Positions 8,533 through 19,496 of a stretch of 39,357 nt of DNA are shown piece by piece. The position numbers and the translations under genes were made by a program. The stretch is from positions 1-39,357 of the forward strand of contig JALWKB010000181.1 of the NCBI GenBank assembly GCA_026996805.1, given 5' to 3'. This stretch comes from Saprospiraceae bacterium. Lineage in GTDB: Bacteria > Bacteroidota > Bacteroidia > Chitinophagales > Saprospiraceae. Each line of letters starts with the position of its first letter. Position 1 is the stretch's first letter. The notes beneath the pieces were generated by a model. It searched no databases. It saw only the letters and a program-made list of their open reading frames with translations, and had not been told where the DNA came from.

Positions 8533-10143
8533 ATGGCGACCAACAGTGAATGGATGCGACGCAGGACCTTTGGCATCGTCAGCCATCCCGATGCAGGTAA
8601 GACGACGCTGACCGAAAAGCTCCTCCTCTTTGGCGGTGCTATCCAGATAGCGGGAGCGGTGAAGTCCAACAAGATCAAGCGGCATGTCACCTCCGACTTC
8701 ATGGAGATCGAACGCCAGAGGGGCATCTCCGTCTCGACGTCGGTGATGGCCTTCGAATACCGCGATTTGAAGATCAACATCCTCGACACGCCGGGCCACA
8801 AGGACTTTGCCGAAGACACGTACCGCACGCTCTCTGCTGTCGACAGCGCCATCGTCGTCATTGATGTGGCCAAGGGCGTGGAAGAGCAGACCGAAAAGCT
8901 CGTCGAAGTGTGCCGCATGCGTTCCACGCCGATGATGGTATTTATCAACAAGCTCGATCGCGAGGGGAAGGATCCCTTCGACTTGCTCGATGAAATTGAG
9001 CAAAAGCTCCAGCTCAAGGTCGTCCCCCTGTCGTGGCCCATTGGCATGGGACAGCGTTTCCAAGGGGTATACGATTTGTACAAAGAGCGCCTCTTGCTCT
9101 TTGAGCCCCACGGTGGCAAAAACGCCGACAAGGTGGTCGAAATCCGCAGTCTCGAACGAGAAGCACTCCTCCCACACATCGGCGGAGAAGCGACCGACGA
9201 GCTCCTCGAAGAGCTTCAGATGGTGCGCGCAGTCTATGATCCCTTCGATCGGGATCGGTATCGCAAGGCGGAGCTCTTTCCCGTGTTTTTTGGCAGTGCA
9301 CTCAACAACTTCGGCGTGCGCGAACTACTCGAATGCTACGTCGACAACGCCCCGCCACCGCGTCCGCGACCGGCCGTCGAGCGCATCGTCTACCCCGACG
9401 AGGAAAAGTTTACGGGCTTTGTGTTTAAGATCCACGCCAACATCGATCCCAAACACCGCGATCGCATCGCCTTTGTGCGGGTTGTCTCCGGCACGTTTCG
9501 CCGCAACACCTATTACTACCACGTGCAGCGCGATCGCAAGCTCAAATTTGCCAACCCCACCATGTTTATGGCCGCCAAAAAGTCGGTCATCGATGAGGCC
9601 TATCCCGGCGACATCGTGGGTCTGTACGACACGGGCAATTTCAAAATCGGCGATAGCCTGACCGAAGGAGAGGTGCTCCATTTTACGGGCATACCGAGGT
9701 TTTCACCCGAAGTCTTCCGCTTCATCAATAACGACAATCCCATGAAGTTTAAACAGTTTGAAAAGGGCTTGCGTCAGCTCATGGAAGAGGGCCTCGCCCA
9801 ACTGTTTGAACTCAAAGACGGCGGCCGAAAGCTGATCGGTACCGTGGGCACCTTGCAGTTTGACGTCATCAAATATCGCCTCGAGCACGAATACGGAGCG
9901 CAATGCTCCTACGAGCCGTACAATGCCTATAAGGCACTGTGGATCGAAGCCGACGACGAAGAGGCGCTTCGAGAGTTTGTCGAACGGCGCTCGCGACACA
10001 TTGCGTACGACATGGAGGGCAAGCCGGTCTTTCTCGCCGAAAGCCCGTGGATGCTGAAAGTCGTACGGGAAAAGCACCCCAAGGTCCAACTCAGGACGGT
10101 CAACGAAGAGGTCACTTCGCTCTCTCAAGCCTACGGCGCTTAG
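8533..10143 (+). CDS. prfC: Peptide chain release factor 3
   Basis: [64 protein letters not shown]...[24 protein letters not shown]3 G-domain. Stop is TAG. Confidence 0.97.
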   Translation: MATNSEWMRRRTFGIVSHPDAGKTTLTEKLLLFGGAIQIAGAVKSNKIKRHVTSDFMEIERQRGISVSTSVMAFEYRDLKINILDTPGHKDFAEDTYRTLSAVDSAIVVIDVAKGVEEQTEKLVEVCRMRSTPMMVFINKLDREGKDPFDLLDEIEQKLQLKVVPLSWPIGMGQRFQGVYDLYKERLLLFEPHGGKNADKVVEIRSLEREALLPHIGGEATDELLEELQMVRAVYDPFDRDRYRKAELFPVFFGSALNNFGVRELLECYVDNAPPPRPRPAVERIVYPDEEKFTGFVFKIHANIDPKHRDRIAFVRVVSGTFRRNTYYYHVQRDRKLKFANPTMFMAAKKSVIDEAYPGDIVGLYDTGNFKIGDSLTEGEVLHFTGIPRFSPEVFRFINNDNPMKFKQFEKGLRQLMEEGLAQLFELKDGGRKLIGTVGTLQFDVIKYRLEHEYGAQCSYEPYNAYKALWIEADDEEALREFVERRSRHIAYDMEGKPVFLAESPWMLKVVREKHPKVQLRTVNEEVTSLSQAYGA

Positions 10144-10918
10144 CACCACAAGTGTGATGGCGGATGTAGCGATAGGCGTGTATCAATCCGCCGATGACGG
10201 CGTATTGCTCGATGCGGTGGGGCAGATCAATGCGCCGCGAGAAAAAGTCGGCATAGCCGCCGGTGAGGAGCATTTGCGGTGCTGTACCAAGCTCGGCACG
10301 CGCCTGGTGGTAATGGAATTGCACACTTCCGATGATACCGCCGATGACACCGTTGATGATGGCCTCCCGAGTGTGGCGACCAAAGCGGTGGGTCGTCTCC
10401 TCCAACGTTACCATGGGCAGTAGGGCTGTGCGACTGGCAAGGATATCGAGTGCCATGATGGCACCCGGAGCAATGTTGACTCCGCGGATGGCTCCTGAAG
10501 CATCCAGGAGCGTAAAGGTCAATGCCGTGCCCATGCCGACGATGAGCCAATGGGTCTTTTCTAACTCATAGGCATAGAGCGCCGATGCCACTAAATCAGC
10601 ACCGATCTCTTCCGCGTTGAGCACATCGATGGGCAGACAGGAGTAGGTGCGGCTATCCAGTAGGACGACGTGTGCGTTTTGTCGATGTAATTGCGCCAGG
10701 ACCACCTCCAGCGCCTTGGGATGTACCGAGCTGATAATGACCTCGCCCTCCTTTGCGGCTCGGTCGTCCAACACGCTGCGTACCATCTTTTCCCAGGTGA
10801 CCTTGCCCGCCAGGATATCGGGGGTGGCAAAGTGCGCGATGTTGCGCTGCCCGACGGCGTCAAAGCCCGCCAGTACGCACGTACTGTTGCCTAAGTCGAC
10901 AGCTATGTGCACGGACAT
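10112..10918 (-). CDS. coaX: Type III pantothenate kinase
   Basis: [19 protein letters not shown]...[21 protein letters not shown]...[44 protein letters not shown]; CoaX pattern. The longer ORF has no homology-like N-terminus before this Met. Overlaps the prfC 3' end by 32 bp. Confidence 0.88.
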   Translation of the reverse strand: MSVHIAVDLGNSTCVLAGFDAVGQRNIAHFATPDILAGKVTWEKMVRSVLDDRAAKEGEVIISSVHPKALEVVLAQLHRQNAHVVLLDSRTYSCLPIDVLNAEEIGADLVASALYAYELEKTHWLIVGMGTALTFTLLDASGAIRGVNIAPGAIMALDILASRTALLPMVTLEETTHRFGRHTREAIINGVIGGIIGSVQFHYHQARAELGTAPQMLLTGGYADFFSRRIDLPHRIEQYAVIGGLIHAYRYIRHHTCGAKRRRLERAK

Positions 10919-11020
10919 TGCTTTTGTTTTGCTGCGATAAAGATACGGATAGCCGAATACAATACATCCATCGCAGGCATCTTTGCGGTAGCCGTTTGCA
11001 TAAAATTTGTAGAGATGTAC

Positions 11021-11051
11021 TTGTGTCGACAAAAACATTTTCGTATATTTG
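11021..11051 (+). promoter_or_regulatory. Candidate Bacteroidota promoter for rel/spoT
   Basis: TTG at 11021-11023, 20-nt spacer, TATATTTG at 11044-11051 (TAnnTTTG), 82 nt upstream of the 11134 start. Confidence 0.5.
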
Positions 11052-11133
11052 TCATTTGAGTTAATGGGTATAAAATCGTGCTTTTCGTGATGAAATGGTG
11101 CAGGGAAGGAGCTCGCATTAAATCTGCGCAGGT

Positions 11134-13365
11134 ATGACCTTGCCGGTGGAGACGACGTCACGCGTGTATTCAGAGGAGGATCACCGCCTGATCGAATCGG
11201 TATGGCGGCGGCTCAAGCGCGCCATACGCTATCACGAGCTCAACGAGGAGGATCGTCAGATGATCAAGCGGGCGTACAAGCTCGCTTATCACGCCCACGC
11301 CCATCAGCGGCGCAAAAGCGGGGAGCCCTACATCACCCATCCCCTCGAAGTGGCCATCATCTGCAAGCGCGAGATCGGCTTAGGGCCCACCGCCATCACG
11401 GCAGCTATCCTCCACGACATCGTCGAAGATACCGAAGTGACTTCGGAGGAAGTGCATCAGCTCTTTGGCCCGCGCGTGGGTAAAATCGTCGACGGATTGA
11501 CCAAACTCGACGGTCTGTACAACGTCGAAAGCCCACAAGCCGAAAACTACAAGAAGGTGCTCAGCACCCTGCTCGACGACGTGCGCGTCGTGCTCATCAA
11601 AATAGCCGACCGCCTGCACAATCTCCGCACCATCGACGTCATGCCCCAACATAAAAAACTCAAAATTGCCGCCGAGACCAATTTTATTTACGCCCCGTTG
11701 GCACATCGCCTCGGCCTGTACAACATCCGCACCGAATTGCAAGACATCTGCCTCAAAATCACCGAACCCGACAACTACGAACTCATCAAGCGCAAGCTGC
11801 GCGAGACAAAAGCCGAACGCGAAAACTACATTCGGCGCTTCATACGCCCGATTAAGAAGCGGCTCAAAGAGACGGGATTGAAGTTTGAAATCTTCGGCCG
11901 CGCCAAATCCATCTCCTCCATACTCAACAAGATCAAGACCAAGAAGGTCAGCTTTGAGGAGATATACGATTTATTTGCCATTCGCATCATCGTAGACGTG
12001 CCCCGGGAGCGCGAAAAGTCTGCTTGCTGGGAGGTGTATTCCATCGTCACCGATGTGTATCGCCCCATTCCCGAGCGGTTGAAAGACTGGATCACCACGC
12101 CCAAGTCGAACGGCTACGAATCACTCCACACCACGGTCATCGGCCCCGAGGGCAAATACGTCGAAGTGCAGATACGCACCACGCGCATGAACGAAATTGC
12201 AGAGAAGGGCTTTGCCGCGCACTGGAAGTACAAGGGCGTCAGCGGCGACAGCGTGTTCGACAAGTGGTTTGACTCCATCCGAGAGCTGCTGGAAAACACC
12301 AATTCCAATGCCTTGGAGTTTATCACCGACTTCAAGACGAGTTTGTTTCGCGAGGAGGTGTACGTCTACACGCCGCGCGGCGACATGATCGTGCTGCCCA
12401 AGGGCGCTACGGCACTCGACTTTGCCTTTGCCATCCACTCCGAAGTGGGCTACCACGCCCATTCCATCAAGGTCAACAACCGCATCGTGCCCATGGGCTA
12501 TCGCCTCAAGAGCGGTGATCAGGTGGAAGTCATCACCTCCCGCAACCAAAAGCCGAGCGAATCATGGCTCAACATGGTCATCACGGGCAAGGCGCGCTCC
12601 AAGATACGCGCCGCCATGAAGGAGGAGCGCAAAAAGCTCGGCGAAAGTGGCAAGGAAAAACTCCTCCGAAAGTTTCGAAAGCTCAAGCTTGACTTTGAGC
12701 AAAACGTCGACATTCTGGTCAAGCATCTCAAGCTGAGCTCACGTGCCGATTTGTTTTACCTGCTTGCGCAGGAAAAGATCGACCTCAACGACGTGCTCAA
12801 GGACTTCGAAATCGAGCACGGCAGCCTCAAGTACAAGGAGCCGACCACACCGTCGTCAGAAAGGCGAGAATCCGATCGCGTTACGCTCAGCTCCAATGGC
12901 GAGGCCCTCATGCCGCAGACGCTGTACATCGACGGCGAGCCCGCTTCGAAGTACAAGTACACCTTGGCCAGCTGCTGTAACCCCGTGCCGGGCGACAATG
13001 TCTTCGCCTACGTGACGAAAAACAAGGAGTTTAAGATCCACCGCTATACCTGTCCCAATGCCACTAACATGCTGGCCAAGTTTGGCTATCGCGCCTTGAA
13101 GGCCGAGTGGCACGTCGTCCTCGATCGCGAGTTTGTCGTCGACCTCCAGCTCAACGGTATCGACGACGGCCCCGGCGTCATCCAGCGCATCACCAATACG
13201 ATATCCAACGAGCTGGGACTCAACATACGCTCGCTCAACATCGAAGGGCGCGAGGGCTATTTTACCGGCAAGCTCAGCGTAGTGGTCAAAAACAGGGACC
13301 AACTCGAAGTCGTCATGCGCAAGCTCTCCCAAGTCAAGGGCGTGACCAATGTGACGCGCATCTAA
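11134..13365 (+). CDS. rel: RelA/SpoT-family (p)ppGpp synthetase/hydrolase
   Basis: HD hydrolase region (AILHDIVEDTEVT), synthetase region (GRAKSISSILNKIKTKKVSFEEIYDLFAIRIIVD...KSNGYESLHTTV), TGS (VYVYTPRGDMIVLPKGATALDFAFAIHSEVG) and C-terminal ACT. Confidence 0.97.
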   Translation: MTLPVETTSRVYSEEDHRLIESVWRRLKRAIRYHELNEEDRQMIKRAYKLAYHAHAHQRRKSGEPYITHPLEVAIICKREIGLGPTAITAAILHDIVEDTEVTSEEVHQLFGPRVGKIVDGLTKLDGLYNVESPQAENYKKVLSTLLDDVRVVLIKIADRLHNLRTIDVMPQHKKLKIAAETNFIYAPLAHRLGLYNIRTELQDICLKITEPDNYELIKRKLRETKAERENYIRRFIRPIKKRLKETGLKFEIFGRAKSISSILNKIKTKKVSFEEIYDLFAIRIIVDVPREREKSACWEVYSIVTDVYRPIPERLKDWITTPKSNGYESLHTTVIGPEGKYVEVQIRTTRMNEIAEKGFAAHWKYKGVSGDSVFDKWFDSIRELLENTNSNALEFITDFKTSLFREEVYVYTPRGDMIVLPKGATALDFAFAIHSEVGYHAHSIKVNNRIVPMGYRLKSGDQVEVITSRNQKPSESWLNMVITGKARSKIRAAMKEERKKLGESGKEKLLRKFRKLKLDFEQNVDILVKHLKLSSRADLFYLLAQEKIDLNDVLKDFEIEHGSLKYKEPTTPSSERRESDRVTLSSNGEALMPQTLYIDGEPASKYKYTLASCCNPVPGDNVFAYVTKNKEFKIHRYTCPNATNMLAKFGYRALKAEWHVVLDREFVVDLQLNGIDDGPGVIQRITNTISNELGLNIRSLNIEGREGYFTGKLSVVVKNRDQLEVVMRKLSQVKGVTNVTRI

Positions 13366-13375
13366 ACCCTCGTAC

Positions 13376-13858
13376 ATGCCCGTCGATCCCACGCTGCAGC
13401 AGGCCCTCGATCGCTTCGAAGCCTATCTCAAGGCCCAAAAGCTCAAGAAGACACCCGAGCGCATGGCGGTGCTCGAGGCCATCTATGCCCACCACGGCCA
13501 CATCGAAGCGGCCAAACTCCACGAGGTGCTTCAGGAGCGGCACCCCGGTATCAGCCTTGCCACCGTCTACAACACCTTAGAGCTCCTCAGCCGCTCGGGG
13601 CTGGTACTCGCGCATCGATTTGATACGGGCAAGACCGTCTACGAAAAGGCCCTCGGCCGCTACCAACACGACCACATGCTCTGCCAAGACTGCGGGCGCA
13701 TCGTCGAATTTTGTGATCCAGCCCTGCAGGAGGTGTTTCACCATATCGAAGAGGCCTACGACTTTGAAGTGCATCACCACGCCCTGCTCGTCTACGTGCG
13801 CTGTCGCAAGCTCCACTGTCCCCATCGCTCTACGGACCAATCCAAACAGGCGTCGTAA
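13376..13858 (+). CDS. Fur-family metalloregulator
   Basis: LKKTPERMAVLEAIYAHHGHIEAAKLHEVLQERHPGISLATVYNTLELLSRSGLV...HDHMLCQDCGRIVEF...YVRCRKLHC; winged helix plus CxxC/CxxxxC zinc ligands. Confidence 0.93.
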   Translation: MPVDPTLQQALDRFEAYLKAQKLKKTPERMAVLEAIYAHHGHIEAAKLHEVLQERHPGISLATVYNTLELLSRSGLVLAHRFDTGKTVYEKALGRYQHDHMLCQDCGRIVEFCDPALQEVFHHIEEAYDFEVHHHALLVYVRCRKLHCPHRSTDQSKQAS

Positions 13859-13891
13859 CTTTGCCCCTCCATCGAAAAACCGCGCTCGACC

Positions 13892-15751
13892 ATGAAAGAA
13901 TCCGCGCCTGCCTGGCTGTATGAAATGGTGCACCGTGCCGTCGAACAGCGATTTCATACAGATCCGAAAAAGCTAAAACTCCGCATCGCCATCAATCACG
14001 AGGAGGGCAAGGGCGACTTTACCGTCTACGTGTTTCCCCTGGCGGGCATCCTGCGACAGCCGCCAGAGGAGATTGCCCGAGCCTTAGGGGACTACCTCAG
14101 TAGCCACTCCGAAGAGATCGAAAAGTACGAGGCCGTCAAGGGCTTTCTCAACCTATACCTTCACCCAGCGGCGTGGCGCGCACAATTTTATACCATCGCT
14201 CAAACTCCGCAATACGGACATCGGCCCGAAAGCGGCAAGCTCGCCTTGGTAGAGTACGCCAGTCCCAACACCAACAAGCCCCTCCATTTGGGACACATTC
14301 GCAATATCGTCTTGGGGGTGGCCATCAGCCGCATCTTGCAATCGCAAGGGTGGCGCGTGCGCACTACTCAGGTCGTCAACGATCGCGGTATCGCCATCTG
14401 CAAGAGCATGCTCGCTTGGCAGCGGTGGGGACAGGGCAAGGGCCCCAACGATTATCGGCCTCCCATCAAGGGCGATAAATTGGTCGGCGATTTCTATGTG
14501 CTGTTTTCGCAAAAGTTTGACGAAGAGTACGAGCAATGGCAGCAGAGCGAGGAAGCGCAGCGCATCTATCGGAAATACGGCGACGGCAAGGACCCAAAGG
14601 CTTTTTTTCGAAGCTATAAAAACACTTATTTCCAACAGCACAGTCCCCTGGCGCGTCAGGCGATGGATATGCTCCGCGCTTGGGAGGCCGGTGATCTGAG
14701 CGTGCGCGCCCTTTGGCAGAAGCTCAACGCATGGGTCCTCGAAGGGATCGAGCAGACCTTTCGGCGCCTCGATGCGCGCTTCGACAAGGTGTACTACGAA
14801 TCGGAAGTGTACCAGCTCGGCAAGGCCTACGTCTTACAGGGGTTGAAGGAAGGCCTCTTCGAGCGACAAGACGACGGTGCCGTAGTGGTCGACCTCAGTG
14901 CAGAGGGCTTAGACCGGCGCGTCTTGCTGCGCAAAGACGGCACCTCGCTGTACGTGACGCAAGACATCGGCATCGCGTATTTGCGCCAGGAGGAATTTCA
15001 GCCCGATGCGATGCTCTACGTCGTGGCCGATGAGCAGGAGTACCACTTTCAGGCGCTCTTTGCCATACTGAAATTGCTGGGCTTTCCGTCGGCAGAGGGC
15101 CTGTATCACCTCTCGTACGGCATGGTCGAATTGCCCCACGGACGGATGAAATCGCGCGAAGGCACTGTCGTCGATGCCGACGACCTAATGGACGAGGTCG
15201 TGCGCCTGGCGCGTCAAGAGTCGGAAGGACGCGGCGAGCTCGAGGGACTTCCCGAGGAGGAAAAAGAGCGCATCTATGAAGTGATTGGCATGGCGGCGCT
15301 CAAGTACGCCATCCTGCGCGTAGGAGCCAAGAAGAAGATGATCTTCAACCCCGAAGAGTCCATCGACTTGCAAGGACAAACGGGTCCCTATATCCAAAAC
15401 GCCTATGTGCGTATCTGTGGCGTGGCGAGGAAGCTGGGCGTAACACTCGAAGAAGAGGTAGGATACAGCGATACATATGCACCCGAGGGAGTGGAGATTG
15501 CCCTGATCAAGCAGCTGAGCGAATATCCCAGAGCGCTCCAACAGAGTGCTGAGGAGTACAATCCCGCGGTGCTGGCCAGTTACCTATACCAGCTCGCACG
15601 CAGCTTTCATCGGTTTTATCACGAACAGCCCATCGTCCAGGCCGAGACGGAAGCTGCGCGCCGCTTTCGGTGGCAGCTCTGCCGCACGACGGCCCGGATC
15701 ATCAAAGACGGCATGTACTTGCTCGGCATGGAAGTGCCCGAGCGCATGTAG
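13892..15751 (+). CDS. argS: Arginyl-tRNA synthetase
   Basis: VEYASPNTNKPLHLGHIRNIVLGVAISRILQSQGWRV (HIGH-type motif), RTTQVVNDRGIAICKSM, GMVELPHGRMKSREGTVVDADDLMDE. Stop is TAG. Confidence 0.98.
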   Translation: MKESAPAWLYEMVHRAVEQRFHTDPKKLKLRIAINHEEGKGDFTVYVFPLAGILRQPPEEIARALGDYLSSHSEEIEKYEAVKGFLNLYLHPAAWRAQFYTIAQTPQYGHRPESGKLALVEYASPNTNKPLHLGHIRNIVLGVAISRILQSQGWRVRTTQVVNDRGIAICKSMLAWQRWGQGKGPNDYRPPIKGDKLVGDFYVLFSQKFDEEYEQWQQSEEAQRIYRKYGDGKDPKAFFRSYKNTYFQQHSPLARQAMDMLRAWEAGDLSVRALWQKLNAWVLEGIEQTFRRLDARFDKVYYESEVYQLGKAYVLQGLKEGLFERQDDGAVVVDLSAEGLDRRVLLRKDGTSLYVTQDIGIAYLRQEEFQPDAMLYVVADEQEYHFQALFAILKLLGFPSAEGLYHLSYGMVELPHGRMKSREGTVVDADDLMDEVVRLARQESEGRGELEGLPEEEKERIYEVIGMAALKYAILRVGAKKKMIFNPEESIDLQGQTGPYIQNAYVRICGVARKLGVTLEEEVGYSDTYAPEGVEIALIKQLSEYPRALQQSAEEYNPAVLASYLYQLARSFHRFYHEQPIVQAETEAARRFRWQLCRTTARIIKDGMYLLGMEVPERM

Positions 15752-15837
15752 GAGAAATTATCTGTCGGGTTAAAAATAAAATCCGTATACTTGCCGTTGG
15801 TTGGTAAAGTAATCTTTGTCACAAAAACTTGCTACCT

Positions 15838-16407
15838 ATGAAAAAATGGATTCTCCTCACGGCTGGTTTGATCTTCAGCGCTTCGATGGCCATGGCGCAG
15901 GTTGACGCGCAAAAGCAGACGAAAGAGGACAAAGACGTCCCGGCGGTCAACGCAGTAGATGAATTGACGCCGCAGCAAAAGGCTGCCGCCGAAGATCCCG
16001 ACATCGTGGTCAAGCGTTGTGCCGAAACGGGCAATTACAGCTACTACCGCCAAAATGGCGACGGTACGCTCACCCCACTCAACTACGACGTCGAGCGTAA
16101 GAAGTTCGTACCCGTCCTCGACAAAGAGGGCAAAGAAGTGCGCATCACGATCGATGCCAAGGGCACGGCAAAGAAGGCCTGCAAGGGCGGAGGCAAAAAG
16201 GCCTGTTGTGCTAAAAAGAAGAAGAGCTGCAGCTCCGCCGCTGCTAAGAAATCGTGCAAGCCCGGCTGCAAAAAGTCGAAGAGCTCCTGCAAGAAGGGCG
16301 ACAAGAGCGGGAGCACGGGCGCAAGCGCTACCTCCGACAGCAAGACATACAAGGGCTGCTCCCACTCCAAAAAGAGCAGCAGCGAGTCTACGACTCCGAA
16401 GAGTTAG
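15838..16407 (+). CDS. Exported Cys/Lys-rich protein of unknown function
   Basis: Signal peptide MKKWILLTAGLIFSASMAMAQ; acidic/neutral middle; C-terminal third dominated by Lys, Ser and Cys (KKACKGGGKKACCAKKKKSCSSAAAKKSCKPGCKKSKSSCKKG). Confidence 0.8.
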   Translation: MKKWILLTAGLIFSASMAMAQVDAQKQTKEDKDVPAVNAVDELTPQQKAAAEDPDIVVKRCAETGNYSYYRQNGDGTLTPLNYDVERKKFVPVLDKEGKEVRITIDAKGTAKKACKGGGKKACCAKKKKSCSSAAAKKSCKPGCKKSKSSCKKGDKSGSTGASATSDSKTYKGCSHSKKSSSESTTPKS

Positions 16408-16479
16408 TGGGAGCTAATACACTGTTGCGATAAAGTTTTTTATCTTTTTTATTTTTCTCTAAATTTTTAGGTTCAACGT

Positions 16480-16517
16480 AGCTCCTCGGTACATGCAGGT
16501 GCCGAGGAGCTTTTTTT
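16480..16517 (+). terminator. Rho-independent terminator
   Basis: AGCTCCTCGGTAC-ATGCAG-GTGCCGAGGAGCT followed by T tract; 13-bp stem with one G-T wobble. Confidence 0.92.
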
Positions 16518-16783
16518 ATTGGGTTGGAGATACATGAGGTGATACATCGTATACTTCACTTATAAGACACTTCCTGCGCGCTTTACGTGTGGGGCACCTA
16601 TGCAAAAATTTTTCGGTTGGAGAGCACTCTTCTCGATTGAATAAAATAGTGCGAATTGTCCAAAAAATGCGAAAAAACACTTCGCATATAGGGCAATATG
16701 GCTAAGGATGGTATTAGGTATTTTGGGGATTTTGTGAATTTTTATTACTTGGCCAATCCCATGTATTTTTTTGGCGACACCCC

Positions 16784-16812
16784 TTGATTAAAAAAAAATC
16801 TTATTAACTTTA
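16784..16812 (+). promoter_or_regulatory. Candidate promoter of the RHS-associated operon
   Basis: TTG at 16784-16786, 18-nt spacer, TAACTTTA at 16805-16812 (one mismatch to TAnnTTTG), 55 nt before the 16868 start in an AT-rich intergenic region. Confidence 0.35.
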
Positions 16813-16867
16813 TAGGGCAAAATGAGGTTGGTGTGTAAGTGATGTGTCACTACATTTTTGATCAATC

Positions 16868-19489
16868 ATGATAAAGGCAATTATGACGAGGTGTTTATCA
16901 GTGAATGGTTTAATTGTTTTGCTCTCTATCCTCTTGCAGGGTAATGTCGAAGCACAAAATGTGCATTGGCATACTTTGCACAAGGAGTATAACGAGGGCG
17001 CTGTAATTTATCGAAACTCGGAACTTGTTGATACTGCTATCTGGTTTGACATCGAGTTGAAGTCCATCTATTACAATCCACACCTCCTCATAGAAAATCT
17101 ATCCTGTGGCGAAGATTTAATGCTTGAAATCTTTGACTCGGCGCCAACAAATAGCAAAATTCCGACGCCTATTCGTTCAAGAAATCTGAAAAGAGGTGCA
17201 ACACAAATATCACTAAAGGGGCTCGTGCCGGATCGTCGGTATTTCCTTCGCATATACAGTAGTAGGGAGGGCGTAGGGCGTTTTAAATTTTTCTATGGAG
17301 GTGCGTATTATGCCGTACCTTGTCATCAGGAGGTAAACACCCATAGTGCCGAGCGCACCCCTGCCGTGATCGTGCTAAAGCAGTATGAGCAGGAGCGCTG
17401 TATTGACGACTGCACGGAGTATTGTCGGCGTCAAGTACCGCGTTTTCGCAGTGCGTTCATCTCCCGTAAGATCAAGCATTATGTGATACGCTCACCACTG
17501 CCGGGAGAATTGGTCCGGGTTTCCCTCAGCTCGGCGGATCTGGTGTATCTCGAGCTGTGGGGAGTGGAGCGTTCGACGGGACGTACCTACAAGATCGCCG
17601 GCCAATCCAATCGCTTTGGGGACATTGACCTGCGATATGTACCCATACATGCGTTTGGGGAGTTGTATATTTCCGTGTATGGGCTTTCGTATGAAATCGT
17701 GCACTATCGCCTATGTGTAGAGTACTTGCCCTTCAGGAACAGCTGTGTGGATTACGACATGCCCGGCGACAGCTTGATGGTCGTCGCTACATCGATGGGG
17801 TCGCCACCTGAAGGGCCTTTTGTGCCGGGAGAGATCATCACGTTTAAATACGTCTTACAGCGGTGGGTGCCGGTGCGCGACAACTGGCCACATACTTTTG
17901 CTGTAACTCTTGGTGGTCCATGGGGTGTGTATACCGATACGACGGACAATCCCTTTGCCGAGGTAATTGAGCGCGTCAATAGGAAGCAGGGATACGCATG
18001 GGTCGACAGCGATACTTTAGATATCTTTCAGTACGACATACCTGTGCGTTTTGTGGGACGCGGATTGTATCCCTTGGCGGAGACATTGCCTTATGATGAG
18101 GAGTTTTCTATGGGATGGGGCATACGCCCGAAGTACAGCGTCTTTCGCGCAGATTCTCCACTGGTGGAGCTGATGTTCCAGCTAAAGGTGCCCGACTCGC
18201 TGGATTGTGTCGACAGCATTGGAGCGGGACTGCAAGTGCGCATTTTTACGGACTACCAAACGGGTAGCTATAGTGTGGGTGGATGTACGGACAATGTACT
18301 GGAAAAGTCTTTTGTCATCAAGTGTTGTCCCTCTGGGGATACCCTCTATGCCCTTGTCGATGATGTATGCCGTGGCGATAGCTTGGAAGTTCGGGTTCAT
18401 CACGGTGGGCTGGACACGCCGATCTATGTGCGAAAATACAGGATGGATGGAACGTTTACCACCTATCGTGTAGATAGTGCCTCTTTACACATACCGGTGG
18501 AGCCGGGAGATTGGGATGCGGAGAACTATGGACGGGTAGCGGTGTTTTCCGCTTCGCCCCTGGCGCGTGCATGTCGAGACACCCTTTGGTACAGCTATCG
18601 CGTGTGGGAACCCCCTGCCATTGAAGTGGTAGATACTGTGGAACGATGTATAGGCGATACCATAGTGCTGGAGCAGCTGTTAGTGCAAAATGAAGAGGCT
18701 TTTGTAGCGGGATTTGCAGCATCGGAGAAGGGCGTAGTGCAATGGAAGGGCAGTGGTGTGCAAATCGATGACGCAGGGAATAGAGGCATCGTACAAAGAG
18801 CAGAGGGCTATCTCGTAGTAGAGCGCAGTGATGCGAAGGGATGTCGAAGTACAGATACCGTACAGGTCGTGGGGCACGCCTCTCAGGTGCGCTATGCTGG
18901 TTTACAGGAAGAATATCGCATCTGTCGCGGCACTCGCACCATCGATCTACATTGGAAGGCTTCGGATCAACCGCAGTGGCAGCTCCCCGATGGATCGGTC
19001 GTCGGCGGTGAAAAGCTGTCGGCATCGGAGCCCGGCCAATATCGATTGATCTTGGTCGACAGGAGAGGTTGTAAGGCAGCCCGATCGTTTCGCGTTATCA
19101 ATGCCAATATTCCCGATACGGTATGGCTTGATCCGTGCACGATCGATGAGGGCGAAATCCATCGCCTGGTTCGCACCGCTGAGTCATCGGGCGACTCGTG
19201 TGTTCCGAACAAGGTGTATCGGGTTCGGGAAGATGTCGATTGCAATAGGACATGTCGGCAAAAGCTGCGGTTGCTTCCCAATCCCGTGCAACAGCAGGTT
19301 CATTTGCTCAGCCTCTTTGACGAAGCGGTGGAATACCTAGTGTACGACGACCATTGGCGCATCTACAAGACGGGTGTATTGTATCCCGGTGTCAATCGGT
19401 TGGACGTACCGCGTGTATCGGCAAATCTCTACGTGTATATACGTACACGGCAATGTCAAGTAGTCAAAAAACTCACAGTCATAAAATAA
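16868..19489 (+). CDS. Large secreted protein with T9SS type A sorting tail
   Basis: N-terminal hydrophobic signal (GLIVLLSILLQGNVEAQ); gliding-motility/CHU-like surface repeats; C-terminus LRLLPNPVQQQVHL...VNRLDVPRVSANLYVYIRTRQCQVVKKLTVIK. Confidence 0.78.
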   Translation: MIKAIMTRCLSVNGLIVLLSILLQGNVEAQNVHWHTLHKEYNEGAVIYRNSELVDTAIWFDIELKSIYYNPHLLIENLSCGEDLMLEIFDSAPTNSKIPTPIRSRNLKRGATQISLKGLVPDRRYFLRIYSSREGVGRFKFFYGGAYYAVPCHQEVNTHSAERTPAVIVLKQYEQERCIDDCTEYCRRQVPRFRSAFISRKIKHYVIRSPLPGELVRVSLSSADLVYLELWGVERSTGRTYKIAGQSNRFGDIDLRYVPIHAFGELYISVYGLSYEIVHYRLCVEYLPFRNSCVDYDMPGDSLMVVATSMGSPPEGPFVPGEIITFKYVLQRWVPVRDNWPHTFAVTLGGPWGVYTDTTDNPFAEVIERVNRKQGYAWVDSDTLDIFQYDIPVRFVGRGLYPLAETLPYDEEFSMGWGIRPKYSVFRADSPLVELMFQLKVPDSLDCVDSIGAGLQVRIFTDYQTGSYSVGGCTDNVLEKSFVIKCCPSGDTLYALVDDVCRGDSLEVRVHHGGLDTPIYVRKYRMDGTFTTYRVDSASLHIPVEPGDWDAENYGRVAVFSASPLARACRDTLWYSYRVWEPPAIEVVDTVERCIGDTIVLEQLLVQNEEAFVAGFAASEKGVVQWKGSGVQIDDAGNRGIVQRAEGYLVVERSDAKGCRSTDTVQVVGHASQVRYAGLQEEYRICRGTRTIDLHWKASDQPQWQLPDGSVVGGEKLSASEPGQYRLILVDRRGCKAARSFRVINANIPDTVWLDPCTIDEGEIHRLVRTAESSGDSCVPNKVYRVREDVDCNRTCRQKLRLLPNPVQQQVHLLSLFDEAVEYLVYDDHWRIYKTGVLYPGVNRLDVPRVSANLYVYIRTRQCQVVKKLTVIK

Positions 19490-19496
19490 CGGAGTT

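Noticed and set aside
7273-9177. 634-aa minus-strand ORF antisense to acyl-CoA dehydrogenase and prfC
   Set aside because: Lies opposite two clear genes; composition reflects the complementary GC-rich codon pattern, with no recognisable domain. Treated as a shadow ORF.
16667-16687. Inverted repeat ATGCGAA-AAAACAC-TTCGCAT in the operon leader
   Set aside because: Only 7 bp arms in AT-rich DNA with no T tract or known operator match; too weak to call.
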